Assembly (NCBI GenBank): GCA_030323885.1
Contig: CM059188.1
Span: forward strand, 109,899,263 to 109,963,262
Direction: 5' to 3'
DNA length: 64,000 nt
From: Branchipolynoe longqiensis
Taxonomy: Eukaryota; Annelida; Polychaeta; Phyllodocida; Polynoidae
Part shown: positions 10,030-19,974 of the stretch, in pieces
Layout: each line of letters starts with the position of its first letter
How positions within the stretch are numbered: the first letter of the stretch is position 1
Translations under genes and position numbers: made by a program
Notes under the pieces: generated by a model
The model's input: the letters and a program-made list of their open reading frames with translations, nothing else
What the model was told of the DNA's origin: nothing
The model's database searches: none

Positions 10030-10823
10030 CTAAAAATCCTGTTGAGAGTTCCTCCTGGGCCGGTCGCGCGACTTCTTGGAGAAGCAACTCGCCTCGGTGT
10101 GGTTGGTCACTATTTTACGCACATTTGCGCAGTATCCACAGACATGCACCACCTTCTGCGTGCCTGATCCGTGTGAGCCGCCTTTTGAAGCCTTATCGCA
10201 GGAGCCGGGGTCTTTGTTCCAAGCGGGGCACGGCGCTCCGATTGCCGCCCTATCGTACTGGGCGCGGGGGTCGGATCCCGTCTTCTGCTGCCGCCCGGGC
10301 TGCTGCTGATCGGCCGAGGCGGCGGCGCATGCTGGCAGCGAATGCCGCCATTGCCGCGGTGGCTTCCGCGAGCACCTTACTTTGGGCCGCCATCTCGGCT
10401 CGTTGCTCGGCCGCTTCGCGCCTCTGGTCGGCCGCCTGCCGTTCCAAAGCGCTCCAGCGCTTCTCAATCGCGTCGATGGACGCTTGCATTCGGAGTAATC
10501 CGTCGGCCTGCTTAACTTTTTTTGTTTGCCATTGGCTTCCGCACGTGGGTCGACTGCCGGGCGGGAGGCGAGGGCCTGGGCGGCGGCCTGGGCGGCTGCG
10601 GGGACGCGCCGCCATCTTGCGAGTCGGTGATGTCGCTCGTGTCGGTAATCGGGGGTACTGTCGCCTTCCGTGTGGCGCGCTTGGCGGGGCGGCCCCTTGG
10701 TGCTGCGGCCCTGTGTGTTCGCTGCATTTTACTGCCTGACGTGGGAGCTATTTTATGCCGTTTGATGCTGTTTAACGTGGGTGATTCGTGGGTGGAGACG
10801 GGAGTTGCAGATGATAAATCCAT
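10030..10823 (-). pseudogene. gag-like ORF of Ngaro-type copy 2 (internal deletion, frameshift)
   Basis: It is the counterpart of 316-1880. The N terminus (10823 to about 10510) and the Ala/Glu-rich part (AAEQRAEMAAQSKVLAEATA) are present, but a block equivalent to about 620-1400 of copy 1 is missing, with the join near 10320 in a GGCGGCG microhomology. There is also a frame change at the poly-T near 10517. The C-terminal Cys/His cluster is intact (C-x2-WN ... H-x-C-x2-C-x9-H-x4-C). So copy 1 and copy 2 carry different defects. Confidence 0.75.
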
Positions 10824-10954
10824 ATAGGAGGGAATTAGTAGCCCGAATGCAGGTCAGAGGGGGGGGGGAGGGGAAGGAGGGAGCATGCAGTGCTTGGGGA
10901 CGTGACCGTCTCGGGCTTACCACCGGATCAACCATAATTCGGAAATTATGGGCC
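10813..10954 (-). repeat. Terminal repeat A1 of Ngaro-type copy 2
   Basis: Twin of A2 at 6385-6523. It carries the gag start codon at its inner edge and ends at GAAATTATGGGCC, after which the flank (AATTGGTGG) is not shared with copy 1. Confidence 0.85.
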
Positions 10955-11291
10955 AATTGGTGGTGTAGAGTGATCTCTATTGGTCATATGACAGCTGCTG
11001 TTTTGAAAATGGCTGGTGGAGTGGAGAGAAGGCAGAGTAAAACTTAGGTATTTAAATTTTCTAGAGTAGTTTATACAGGACATAAATTTGCTTTAATGTA
11101 AAATATATGCTAATACAATTACATGGCATACTTTAATCAGAACCACGTATAGAAGGAAAACGTTTTTTTTGTTGTTGAATGTAAAAGGGAGTGAACCACA
11201 ATTCCAGATTTCAAGTTCAACACCCTAACCACTAGACTACAGAGAACACATATATTTCCTAGTTTCAGTTCAGGCTCTTTGTATATAGGGC

Positions 11292-11392
11292 GTATATACA
11301 AGTTGTGTGTGTACATATATACGTCCACACACAACTTGTATATATGACGTCCTGTATACAAATGGCCTATATTTATTTATATATAGGCCATT
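11292..11392. repeat. Two adjacent short palindromes
   Basis: 11292-11345 pairs TACAAGTTGTGTGTG with CACACAACTTGTA. 11360-11392 pairs AAATGGCCTATAT with ATATAGGCCATTT. The rest of 10955-11453 is AT-rich with no gene. Confidence 0.6.
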
Positions 11393-11453
11393 TATATATA
11401 TATAGGTTAGGTTAGACAAGACTTACCTGGGTATAGTTGAAGGATAACTTCTG

Positions 11454-11522
11454 TTTTACCGAGGGCTGTGCCCCTTGGTAGTCGCAGTACAGGGAGATGA
11501 AGCAGTTCTGGTCTCAAGTCAA
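11454..11522. repeat. Left inverted terminal repeat of the DIRS-type element
   Basis: Reverse complement of 14175-14244, with one cluster of mismatches in the middle. Confidence 0.75.
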
Positions 11523-11628
11523 TTTTTACCTAATTTGGAGGGTTAAAATATGAGCCAATTGTCTATTTAGCTGTCTTAAATGGAAATTTTAATTTTCCCT
11601 TTGTAAACTTATTTAATTTTTAATTATT

Positions 11629-11988
11629 TCACGAATAATTTCTTCTGTATCTGAATGACCCATCAGGCTTCGGCCTCAGAAAAACATTAGAAATATATTC
11701 TCCCTGCATGTGTGTTGCCTTCACAACAACTCCTTTTTCACACAGTTTAAGAACCTCTTTTGTTACCTGCATCCTCTCCTCTTCAGAAAATCTGAAAGGG
11801 TGCGGAGTCCTTGCTTGAAGAGGGAACTCCACGAAGGGTATAAACACTCCTATAGCCGACAATACCCAATGACAATTAGTTAACCTTTTCCAGACCTTAG
11901 TGTGATTCATTATATTGCCAGCTAATTTATGAACAGTTACCCTATCCATGTCTGAGTTTTTTTTTTGAGCAGATGAAGTTAGGCGCAC
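11629..11988 (-). pseudogene. RT N-terminal fragment of the DIRS-type element
   Basis: It reads ...NCHWVLSAIGVFIPF, then SEEERMQVTKEVLKL and GEYISNVFLRPKPDGSFR. This is the fingers-region block (preference for egeyISnvFLrpKpDGs) found before the DLK/LN motif in DIRS1-like and related RTs. It is cut off directly after that motif; the next 100 bp lead into the left inverted repeat. No catalytic Asp motif is present, so it cannot be functional. Confidence 0.7.
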
Positions 11989-12270
11989 TACTTCATTCCC
12001 CCCCTGTGGAAACCCTGTGGTTTCTGTCCGTTGGGCGCCTGCTGACGGTTCTGCGGGGTATGTTTGTACTCGTTCCAGTTGGTAGTGGCTCTGCCTACTC
12101 CCCTACCCCTGAATGTGGGCGAGAAGTGTCTGGCCTGTCTGAAAGCCTGCCTTTTCCTGAAGTCATTCCTGCCTCACTTGCCTCATCCGAAGCCCAGATT
12201 GTCACTTCTGCATGTGGCTGGTGCCATCTGTCATCCACATTTACTTCCCGATTCTACTCTCTTCAGTAGT

Positions 12271-13345
12271 TGTGGTATCTGCCCCACAAACATCTTGCTT
12301 TTGTCAAAGGCCTTGCCCTTGATCGATTTTGGGGCGAGGAAGAGTGTGAACTCTTTCCCGTTCTTATCTTTTACCTTATTCGAACATGTAATTTCTTGCC
12401 TGCCTCTGTTGTGACCGCCTTGTACACATCCTCATACCTTCTGTACGTTAAGAAGGTACTGGCTGCTGCAAGTAGCTCAATCGCCTTGTTGAGGTCGGAG
12501 GCAAGTGAAGTGAAAACCTTCTCCTTCAGCATACGGTTGGCCACTGGGAGAATTGCGGCCAGAGCTGCTAACACAGCCCTCTGGCTTGTGTACATCACAT
12601 TCTCGATTTTCTTTTTCTTCTCCAACATTGGGACTTCACTGTCCATTTCTTTAGGACAAGACGCCTCAATGACCTTGATGCCAGTGAATTTCTCCGCCCC
12701 TCTGAGTATCACCTCAGCTGGCTTGAAGGTGTGGAAGTGACCTTCCAGCGCCCTCCTCAACAAAGTGCACAATCTCACTTTCTTGTCCGGTTTTGTTGGC
12801 CTGTTCTTAGCCGCCAGATCAAACTCTTTTGCCAGGGTTCCCGTGTGATTTGAGTCAGAGTCAGAATTCTCTGATGACGAAGAGCTGGAACTCGAGGAAG
12901 AAGACGAGGATACATGCTTCCTCTTTTTCTTACTCTTTTTTGTCTTCTTATTCTGCCTTTTCCCCGCGTTAGCTCTCTTTCTGGCCTTATTGTACTCGTC
13001 ACCCTCCGACACCTCAGAGTTTGCTTTCTCCACTGAGTTAGCACGTCTACTACCACAAGTTGACGTATTCCCCGACTCCGAATCACTAGTGCCTGGTGAC
13101 AGTTCATCCCACCACATTGACTCGTCTTCCGACTGTATGTCGTATGAACCTGTCTGATCTCCCCAGTTGGTTGACGGTTCTGCCAGACTTTTCTCCAGCA
13201 AGGAGGTAAGCCTGTCTTCCAGGCTGGCTAGCTGGGCGGCATCCACAAATTGATTTGCCAAATGACTCTGGGTCGTCTGTGACTGAGACGTAGAGGGGCC
13301 CGAATTGTCACTTGGGCCAGGCAGCGCAACGGTATTTCCGTCCAA
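12271..13345 (-). pseudogene. gag-like ORF of the DIRS-type element
   Basis: The long frame (13345-12371) opens with MDGNTVALPGPSDN, has an acidic Ser-rich part, a Lys-rich block, a run of 13 serines followed by acidic residues (SSENSDSDSN), and a helical C-terminal half (LCTLLRRALEGHF, AVLAALAAILPVANRML). It stops at 12371, but an adjacent frame carries on with NGKEFTLFLAPKSIKGKAF to about 12271, suggesting a frameshift near 12390. Architecture and position before RT identify it as the element's gag. There is no zinc knuckle, unlike the Ngaro-type gags nearby. Confidence 0.65.
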
Positions 13346-14174
13346 ATTAATAGACTACCCTTGCCCAGACTCGGTGGCGCCAGCAACCTGCTGCGCTCTA
13401 CGCGAACTTTGTCTCACGGCCATCTGCAAAATACAAGCATAGCACTGGTCAGTACACCTTGTGATGGTTATTGCAGCTGCTAGATATCATATGTCTATTG
13501 CAGTGCGGTGTGACGCGATATGTGACTCACTTATCGAGAACTTCAGTGGTTTTGAAGTTTTTTTGGTAAATAGTTTCCTATAAACCACCCGATCCCCCAA
13601 TCGAATCTCATGTCGACAATGTGGGGTCGAGATAACTCGATACCAAGCTTGGTAGCAACAATGGGTCGCTAAAACCTCTCTACCGTTAGCCGAAAATGAA
13701 CACTCATATTCGGACCTGTGGCGTACAGGTATAACCAAGTCTTAGTTCATAGAGAACTTCAAGGCCAGCACACAATTTAAGCCATACGTATAGAAATACA
13801 CACGCGCTCAATCGGCGACCATTACAACACCATGGCGGGTACACGCCGTCAAACGAACCATACCACAATGCGGACCACGGCGAGAAAATGCCGTCAATCG
13901 AACTGGACCATCAATGTGGGTAACTAGGTCATGACACCTTAACGTCTTACAATTGCATGCGCTAAATCCTCCGGCATTGAATATTAACAATTACCCAAAT
14001 ACAATCTGGCTCGGTACTCAACTACACGAATACCTTACCACAATGGTCCATAACCCTTTATAATTAAATAATAACAATTATTTAAGTTTAAGTGAGCCAC
14101 AAAACTCACTAAAAAGATAAACATGTACCTTGAAACAACTCAGCGTATGTCTGAGCTTTGTTGGAATATGCTAA

Positions 14175-14244
14175 TTGACTTGAGACCGGAACTGCTTCAT
14201 CTCCCTGGGCTGTGAATGCCTTGGTGGCAACAGCCCGAGGTAAA
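14175..14244. repeat. Right inverted terminal repeat of the DIRS-type element
   Basis: Pairs with 11454-11522. It is followed by a TA run and then 14260-14800, where I see no gene. Confidence 0.75.
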
Positions 14245-14799
14245 ATATATATATATATATAGGATGTATATACTAGTGCATATATAAAATGTATGGCAGC
14301 CCTAAAGTTACTGCATGGCTGCAGTTCAATATTTAGAACACCGTAACATGGTACAGCTAAGTTCCCCTCTTATTTTCAAAATGGTTCAAACATTGTACAT
14401 GTTACGCATAACATGGGTAATTCTAGGGTGGGAGACCTTTCTCATAAGGCTAAGCACTGATACCACCATTGGCGCCCTCTGTGTGAGAAATGTGCATTTG
14501 AAAGTTTTTTACTTTCAGATCTTTTGTCTTAGCTAATGCATTAAGAGAAGTGCATTATTGAGGAGTGGTAAATAGGTTAATTACAAGGAGCCTATACAGG
14601 CAATTTTAACCTCCATAAAGTGAATCCTTAGCATTTTTTCTTCCTAGAAATGGTCACACAATAAGTACATGGCCCATGGATGTATAGCAAGGCTCGGTAT
14701 ATCTCATAATTATATCCACAGCTTATATCCACTGATGGCAGCAACCGTTCCATCCTGACCACACCAGCCGGCCTGAGTCTTAATGCTTTAATGGGATCC

Positions 14800-15260
14800 A
14801 CTGCAAATGCACAGGTTTCCGGGCTTAATGCTATACTCGCAGCAGCCATTCTAATCGTGCCTATGCGTTATCGTTTGGACGGGATCTGTCGCAAAGGCAC
14901 CAGGTTCTGGGCTTAACGCTATGATGAACTGCACAGTCTACGATCCCGAATCGTCCTCTAGTAAAACGTTCCACATATGTGCCGACAGACGCCCGGGGTC
15001 GTAGAACCATATTGGTTTCTACACTCACCTATTACAAACTGCACATTCTACGACCCCGAGCCATCCTCCAGCACATACGCTGCGGAATGTTCTGCCAGAG
15101 GACGGCTCGGTATCATAGAATGTGCAGTTCGTCATAGCGTTGAGTCCAGAACCCAGTGCATTTGCGACAGATCCCGTAGGTCTACAAACGATAGCGCATA
15201 GGCACAACCAGAACGGCTGCTTCTGTCATAGCATTAAGCCTGGAAACCTGTGCAATTTGT
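14800..15260. repeat. Large imperfect palindrome (foldback)
   Basis: The outer arms pair CACAGGTTTCCGGGCTTAAT (about 14809) with CATTAAGCCTGGAAACCTGTG (about 15228). Inner arms pair AACTGCACATTCTACGA (15040) with ATAGAATGTGCAGTT (15115). The stem potential spans most of 460 bp. It ends about 25 bp from the donor side of TMC exon 15284-15445. Confidence 0.7.
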
Positions 15261-15283
15261 AAATTTGAGTGAACAAGTCTCAC

Positions 15284-15445
15284 CATACTGTTGTTGTCTG
15301 ACACAAAGTAGATCACATAGCACACGGCAACCAGAATACAAGCCACTATGGTGTGTGTAATTGCACGAATCGTGAATATGAGGCATCTCCTTGTGAATAA
15401 TTCTTTCTGTAGGCGCGCTTTGCGTTGCAGTGTATCAAGGTCTCG
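15284..15445 (-). CDS. TMC exon, fifth recognised
   Basis: A 162-bp exon in phase 0 at both ends: acceptor CGCTTTCAG, donor GTGAGA. It encodes a charged helix (RDLDTLQRKARLQKELFTRR) followed by a transmembrane segment (ITHTIVACILVAVCYVIYFV) and an extracellular SDNNSM. A basic, Glu-rich helix leading into a membrane span after the SGWDF exon fits the TMC family order. It joins in frame to 17332-17476 upstream and 4127-4296 downstream. Confidence 0.75.
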
Positions 15446-16605
15446 CTGAAAGCGAAATGATTAGAATATATGGGACAGTTAGATAAAGGGAAAGTACGGA
15501 AATCAAGCCGAGACGCTGACACCACCTACCGGCTTCCAGCAGAACCAAGCCGTGGAAAAGGGATTTTCCCTCATGTGATTGGCATTGTCAGGGAATCACA
15601 GAAAAAAAGTCAGGTTTCAACTATCGTTGTGGATATATATTAACAATTTTGTTCCCAACACTTGTCTGCATCCACATGCAGGTCAGTCCTGCAATAGATC
15701 CCTAGACCTCCACCATTCTTGACCTGACTACTTTGTAGTTTTGTCTTCCTATCAGCTCTGAGAAACCGGTAATTAGGGATTGATGTCAACTTTGTCTCCA
15801 TAGATTTATTGAGCCATGTCTCAGATATTGTGAATATACCAAACCCTGATCGTGGTAAGTCTAGTCTTAGTTGTTCTATCTTATGGGTTAATCTGCATAC
15901 ATTCAGGTGGCCAATCTTAAATCCAAGGAGGCGCTTTAAATCGCTTAGAGGAAGCTTGCCTTCCTGACATCACCCGTTTTGTTTATCCTCCAATTTCCCT
16001 CAGCACAGTTCTCAACCCCCCATGTCCCACCGTCTCAACAAATATAAGTTTACATGAATTAATTAGGTTTCCAGTCAACCAGTGTTTTAAAGTAGGTCCA
16101 GTTTCCCCAAACCACAGCCATCCAGTCTCACATAGGAGTGTGGAAAATAACAATGTAGTAGCTCCATTGGCCATCCTATTGTTGTATTAGTATTAATTAG
16201 TGCTTTAAGGTTAACACTAATCAGATAATTCCAAGCTGGAGAATCAGTGTGACGTTTGCGTGTGTCTCTTCAATTATAGTATAAACTGTTAATATGTCAT
16301 CGTTTGAGCATGTATATAAGTTTAGTGCTAGCATACAGAATGGTGAGGGCCTAATATCTTCTTTGCCATTGATTCTAACAGGCATTCATTGGATAGGTTA
16401 GTGGGTAGTTAGAAAATGGATGGACCAGACTACATGTATCTCTGAAGTCTGGAGATAATAGCCACTCAATGAACAGTTTTCAGGAGCTGCACAATGCAGT
16501 CTAAGCAATCTCTGTTTTAGGTAGTGGGCACATAGTTTGCCAGCCAACCAGCTGACACACTAGCGGTATGCAGCATATATATATATATATATTTTTTTAA
16601 ACAAT
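15446..16605. other. TMC intron without recognised features
   Basis: I see no exon, no long repeat and no RNA gene in this stretch. Confidence 0.4.
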
Positions 16606-16944
16606 GGTTGGCCCCCTGGCGCCGACACACCTCCAGGTCACCGACCTCTTGTTTGGCGAGTTGGCGCCGACCTGGCGGTGCCAACACATGCAATGCTGCA
16701 CTAACCGTGTGGTCAGCGCCAGGGCGCTGCCCCAGTGCCTCTCTGGCGCCTCCCCAGGTCGCCAACCTCCCACTCAATACCTAGATTCAAAACGTGGGCG
16801 CTGCCAACCCACGCTGCTGCCTTGGCGCCGACCGCGTTTTTGAATCAATGTATCGAGTGGCATGCTGGGAGGTTGGCAACCTTTTGGGCATAAGGAGGTT
16901 GGCGGCGAATGCTGGCTCTCATGTGACTGGGGTATTACACACTT
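16606..16944. repeat. Partial MITE, CAGTCACA family
   Basis: It shares GGTTGGC...ACCTGG, TTTTTGAATCAATGTATC and GGAGGTTGGCGGCGAATGCT with 24308-24741 and ends in the same CATGTGACTGGGGTATTA terminus. The left terminus is missing; the left edge abuts a TA run. Confidence 0.65.
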
Positions 16945-17331
16945 GTGATGAAAATGTAATGCCATTTACTATGATTTAGTATCATATTAAAAATCACCCT
17001 GCTATACAAGTAGATTTGTGTAAAATAAAACTAGTATGCACATTATATCAGGGATGATAGTGGGGCGGGAGGAAAAAAGCTGAAATCAACGGTGAGGTGG
17101 GCCATAATAGTAATAGTCCCATTAATAACAGCAGAATGCTCTCCAGGCAGACCTCGTAATAATTGGTCAGAGACATTGTGCAAAACCTAACCTTGGAGAG
17201 TACTACATGAAACATACCCCCATCATTTTTATTTCTCCTCAAATGTACACCTGTATCAAAAATGGTCCCAGATTACTACATATACTAAATGGATGGTGTG
17301 GCTTTTGTTTGCGATTAACAAGATGGCTCAC

Positions 17332-17476
17332 AACAAACTCTTCATACAGCTCGTGGTGCTTGAACTGAACAGCCTTCTTCTCGGTGAGTGAGAAGTCCCA
17401 TCCACTGAATACCTTGTTGCATACGTTGTAGAAATAATCTGTATTATCGCCTCGGCTCTTCAAACCTTTAGCAGTG
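17332..17476 (-). CDS. TMC exon, fourth recognised
   Basis: A 145-bp exon: acceptor GTCGCTCTAG, one base completing the previous codon, donor GTGAGC in phase 0. The peptide contains NKVFSGWDFSLTEKKAV and HHELYEEFV. The FSGWDF motif in the intracellular loop after the second membrane span is highly typical of TMC proteins and is the best single identifier in this locus. The downstream exon begins RDLDTLQ. Confidence 0.85.
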
Positions 17477-18048
17477 CTAGAGCGACAGGCAGAAAGACAT
17501 TTATCCAGAGACAATGTGCTCGGGGGCTTAATATTCCAACAAAGTGGAAGTTTATTCACTGTAAAGTTGTTATCTCATCTCTAACAGAACTTGAACATGT
17601 TGGTGGTCCATGGTGGGTACATATAAGAATAAATGTGAATAACATACAAGTAATATTAACCATTATTAAAGTGTAGGCCTACATACAATAGTTTGTACCA
17701 AAGCCTCCATATGACAGGGGTAAATCTGAGATTACTCGCTCCTATTTTCACAAGTCCCTGTATTATAGAATTGACTTCTCAAGTCTAGTAATAAATTTGA
17801 ATATTAGATTTCTGATAACAGCCTGGAAGGTTGGGATATCAATATTGGCAAACCTCTGACTAGCAATGTGATACCTAGATAGATGGAACAATAACTTCAT
17901 AATCTCATTATGCACTACTTTTCTAATGCTATACATTCTATACTTACACCAAATCTGGATGGTATACAAGGAGGTACAGAAAGTCCTAAATAAATTGACA
18001 TTGAAGCACCAAAGTTGCGCTATCGTTACAGATATGTGGCGTACTTAC

Positions 18049-18200
18049 AAGTTGACCATGACGAAGAGACTGATAATGAAGTAGGACATGATGGCGGCGA
18101 GGTATGCCATAGACATGTTGTACTGCACCACTTTGTTGTTGTAAATGTAGGTTCGGTTAAAGTAATTCCCTATGAACACGGGCGTCAGCTCCACCCAACC
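18049..18200 (-). CDS. TMC exon, third recognised
   Basis: A 152-bp exon, phase 0 start after TGTGTTGCAG, two spare bases before GTAAGT. It encodes GWVELTPVFIGNYFN, then YNMSMAYLAAIMSYFIISLF, a membrane span. The G-W-x-E-x-T-x-x-F-x-G-x-Y pattern followed by YNM-x-x-AYL is the TMC signature around its second membrane helix. Confidence 0.85.
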
Positions 18201-18351
18201 CTGCAACACACACTTGGTATATATCGCAAATAGTGAGTCAAGATATGTAAGAAGATACACTCACACTGGATTCAAGACTACGTTTTCAGCTTTCTCGTGA
18301 AGGCATATGCTAGTTTGAATAAAGCTGCACACCAAATGCACATGCCCCAGT

Positions 18352-18640
18352 TTGGTTTGGTTGTTGGAGTTTTACATCCTTGCAACATATAAGGTCATAT
18401 CAGGACAGGTACCGACTTGTGACAATGTGCACTCATGGCGACTTTATAGCACTGCCCCACTAGGAAATCAGGCTGTCAGCACCATGACCTGATATCCCAC
18501 TCAGTTACATTATCCTGACACTGAGCTAACCAGTCCTTGCCCTATCCTATTAATGCCTAGCGCCAGGCTAGGAAGCAACAAGTATCAATTTTATAAGTAA
18601 TTAATTGGACTCGACCGGGAACCAAACTCCCACGTGCCCC
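18352..18640 (-). mobile_element. SINE family B, head-truncated copy
   Basis: It carries the family's order read in reverse: AAGGTCATATCAGGAC, the GTGCACTCATGGCGACTTT block, CACTGAGCTAACCAGTCCTT and CGACCGGGAACC, but lacks the final tRNA-like head. It is intronic, between TMC exons 18049-18200 and 18817-18938. Confidence 0.7.
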
Positions 18641-18816
18641 AGTCGTATGGGTCAGTCATATGCATCTGAAGTATATCGATCTCAAAGCCATTTTGGTTAA
18701 ATGAATAGATAAGTGATATGCGTGATGTGTGATATGAGATTAACACAAGCTTAGTTAACATGGTCGACCTCTAAAATGTTGGTTTTATAGTTTGCAAGAA
18801 AATACAATAATCTTAC

Positions 18817-18938
18817 AGTGCCTTTCATTACATCGATAACATCCGCAATTGTAGTGCTGTTCTCCATGAGCTCTTGGACATAATCACGATATGCCGCTGA
18901 ACACAGTATAGTCTGGTTGGCGAATTCACTGGTAAATC
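18817..18938 (-). CDS. TMC exon, second recognised
   Basis: A 122-bp exon: acceptor GTCTGTTACAG, donor GTAAGA in phase 0. It encodes the extracellular segment SEFANQTILCSAAYRDYVQE ending DVMKGT, with two N-glycosylation sequons (NQT, NST) and the Cys/Tyr pattern seen in TMC ectodomains. Its last residues KGT join GWVEL of the next exon to recreate the family's GTGW(V/M)E motif, which confirms the splice. Confidence 0.8.
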
Positions 18939-19193
18939 CTGTAACAGACCCACAAACACACCCTACAATGAGAACCCATAACTGAGACAAGTGGTTCCTT
19001 AGATGAAAGTCAACCCACATGACTAATCCCTCAAATAAATATTTAAAAATAAATCAATTCATCTATTACAAAACTTGCCATGTAGAATTTTACTACACAA
19101 TTTCAACTTAGTCTCTCATGGAAATATTTAAAGCTGGGTTTGAAATAGAAGCGATTAAACATAATAATAACACAACATGTTATGGTGACTTAC

Positions 19194-19361
19194 TCACATC
19201 CTCCGTGGCCCTATTCTCAATGTATTCTTGAAATGTAGCGGGTTCCATGAATAGCTGCGGCAAAATGACCATGAAGATGAAGATCAGCGCCAACAGCACA
19301 TCCAGCAGGAACAGCCACTTTACAAACTTGAAGTACGCCAACACGGGAGATCCAAAGCAGC
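19194..19361 (-). CDS. TMC exon, first clearly recognised
   Basis: A 168-bp exon: acceptor TTTTTGTACAG, donor consensus GTAAGT (19193). I chose this donor over the GTGAGT four bases upstream because only it gives the phase needed by the next exon. It encodes GSPVLAYFKFVKWLFLLDVL and a membrane span ending ILPQLFMEP, which is the TMC first transmembrane helix (YFxFxxWLxxLN-like). The exon starts only 22 bp from a solo Ngaro-type repeat. The preceding exon must lie to the right, beyond that repeat. Confidence 0.85.
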
Positions 19362-19383
19362 CTGTACAAAAACATGCCAAAGT

Positions 19384-19735
19384 GATTCGGAAGGAAGGAA
19401 GCCAGACACAGGGGTGGGAAAAAAAGGTCTGTTTAATCGAGGAAAGGAGTACAAGGTTATTTTAGTTAGTCAATGTCATGAAGTCGAGGGGAGCCGGCAG
19501 GGAGAGGGCCTGGGAACTTGATGAGCACCCCCGAACCGACCCCCACGTAGTGCAAACTTAAAAAGAGGGTGTATGGGCATGGTTAACTAAAAGTCTTTGA
19601 TCGGAGTAAGTGGATCAAATGCGGGTCACTGGAGTGGGGGCCTAGGGGCTTAGTGTTTGTTGGGCCTGCTTGTTGACATGACAGGTAACCCGGCTTCCCT
19701 CCCTGAATCAACCACAAGTCTTCGAAATTATGCGC
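19384..19735 (-). mobile_element. Solo A2-B2 unit of a Ngaro-type element (subfamily 2)
   Basis: This 352-bp unit has the B-module hallmark (GGAAGCC...CACAGGGGTGGGA), the AAAAAGAGGGTG spacer and the A-module end (AATCAACCACAAGTC then CGAAATTATG), but no ORFs. It matches 28675-29024 more closely than copies 1 and 2, so it comes from a second subfamily. On the minus strand it has an ATTAAA polyadenylation-like signal. It lies sense to TMC, 22 bp upstream of the exon starting at 19361. Confidence 0.75.
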
Positions 19736-19974
19736 AAATGTGTAAATAGAAGTACACTGGACATTTGTGTAAGATGTAGTCAGAAGCTAAGATAAAACCA
19801 GTCTCCACATGCGCATGTGAATAGGTAACTGAAAGATAAATAATGGAGGGGGTGGGGGTATAGAAAGACTCAGAGATAGCGAGGAGTCAATTTGACCAAT
19901 TTCATGTGACGTCAGCACGGGTATCTAGGTCAGTGCTGGCCGCAGGATGACACACTGTCACACTACTAACTCAA

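Larger units (their letters stand above)
6190..10954 (-). mobile_element. Ngaro-type tyrosine-recombinase retrotransposon, copy 2 (end to end)
   Basis: In transcription order on the minus strand: terminal repeat A1 (10954-10813), gag remnant (10823-10030), tandem-repeat leader, RT-RNase H (9888-7641), tyrosine recombinase (7595-6624), then B1 (6690-6527), A2 (6523-6385) and B2 (6352-6190). Repeats arranged A1-ORFs-B1-A2-B2 are the split direct repeats known from Ngaro/PAT-like elements, which integrate by tyrosine recombinase rather than a DDE integrase. Consistent with that mechanism, I see no target-site duplication in the flanks. All three ORFs carry frameshifts or a deletion, so this copy is not autonomous. 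It sits in the 11-kb TMC intron, sense with the gene. Confidence 0.85.
11454..14244 (-). mobile_element. DIRS-type retrotransposon, internally deleted
   Basis: It is bounded by inverted terminal repeats (11454-11522 against 14175-14244; the shared core reads TTGACTTGAGACC then AACTGCTTCATCTCCCTG on one arm). Inside are a gag-like ORF (13345-12271) and only the N-terminal part of an RT (11988-11629). The rest of RT, RNase H and recombinase are gone. Inverted rather than split direct repeats are the DIRS1 hallmark, so this is a different lineage from the Ngaro-type copies 500 bp away. It lies in the same TMC intron, sense to TMC. Confidence 0.75.
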
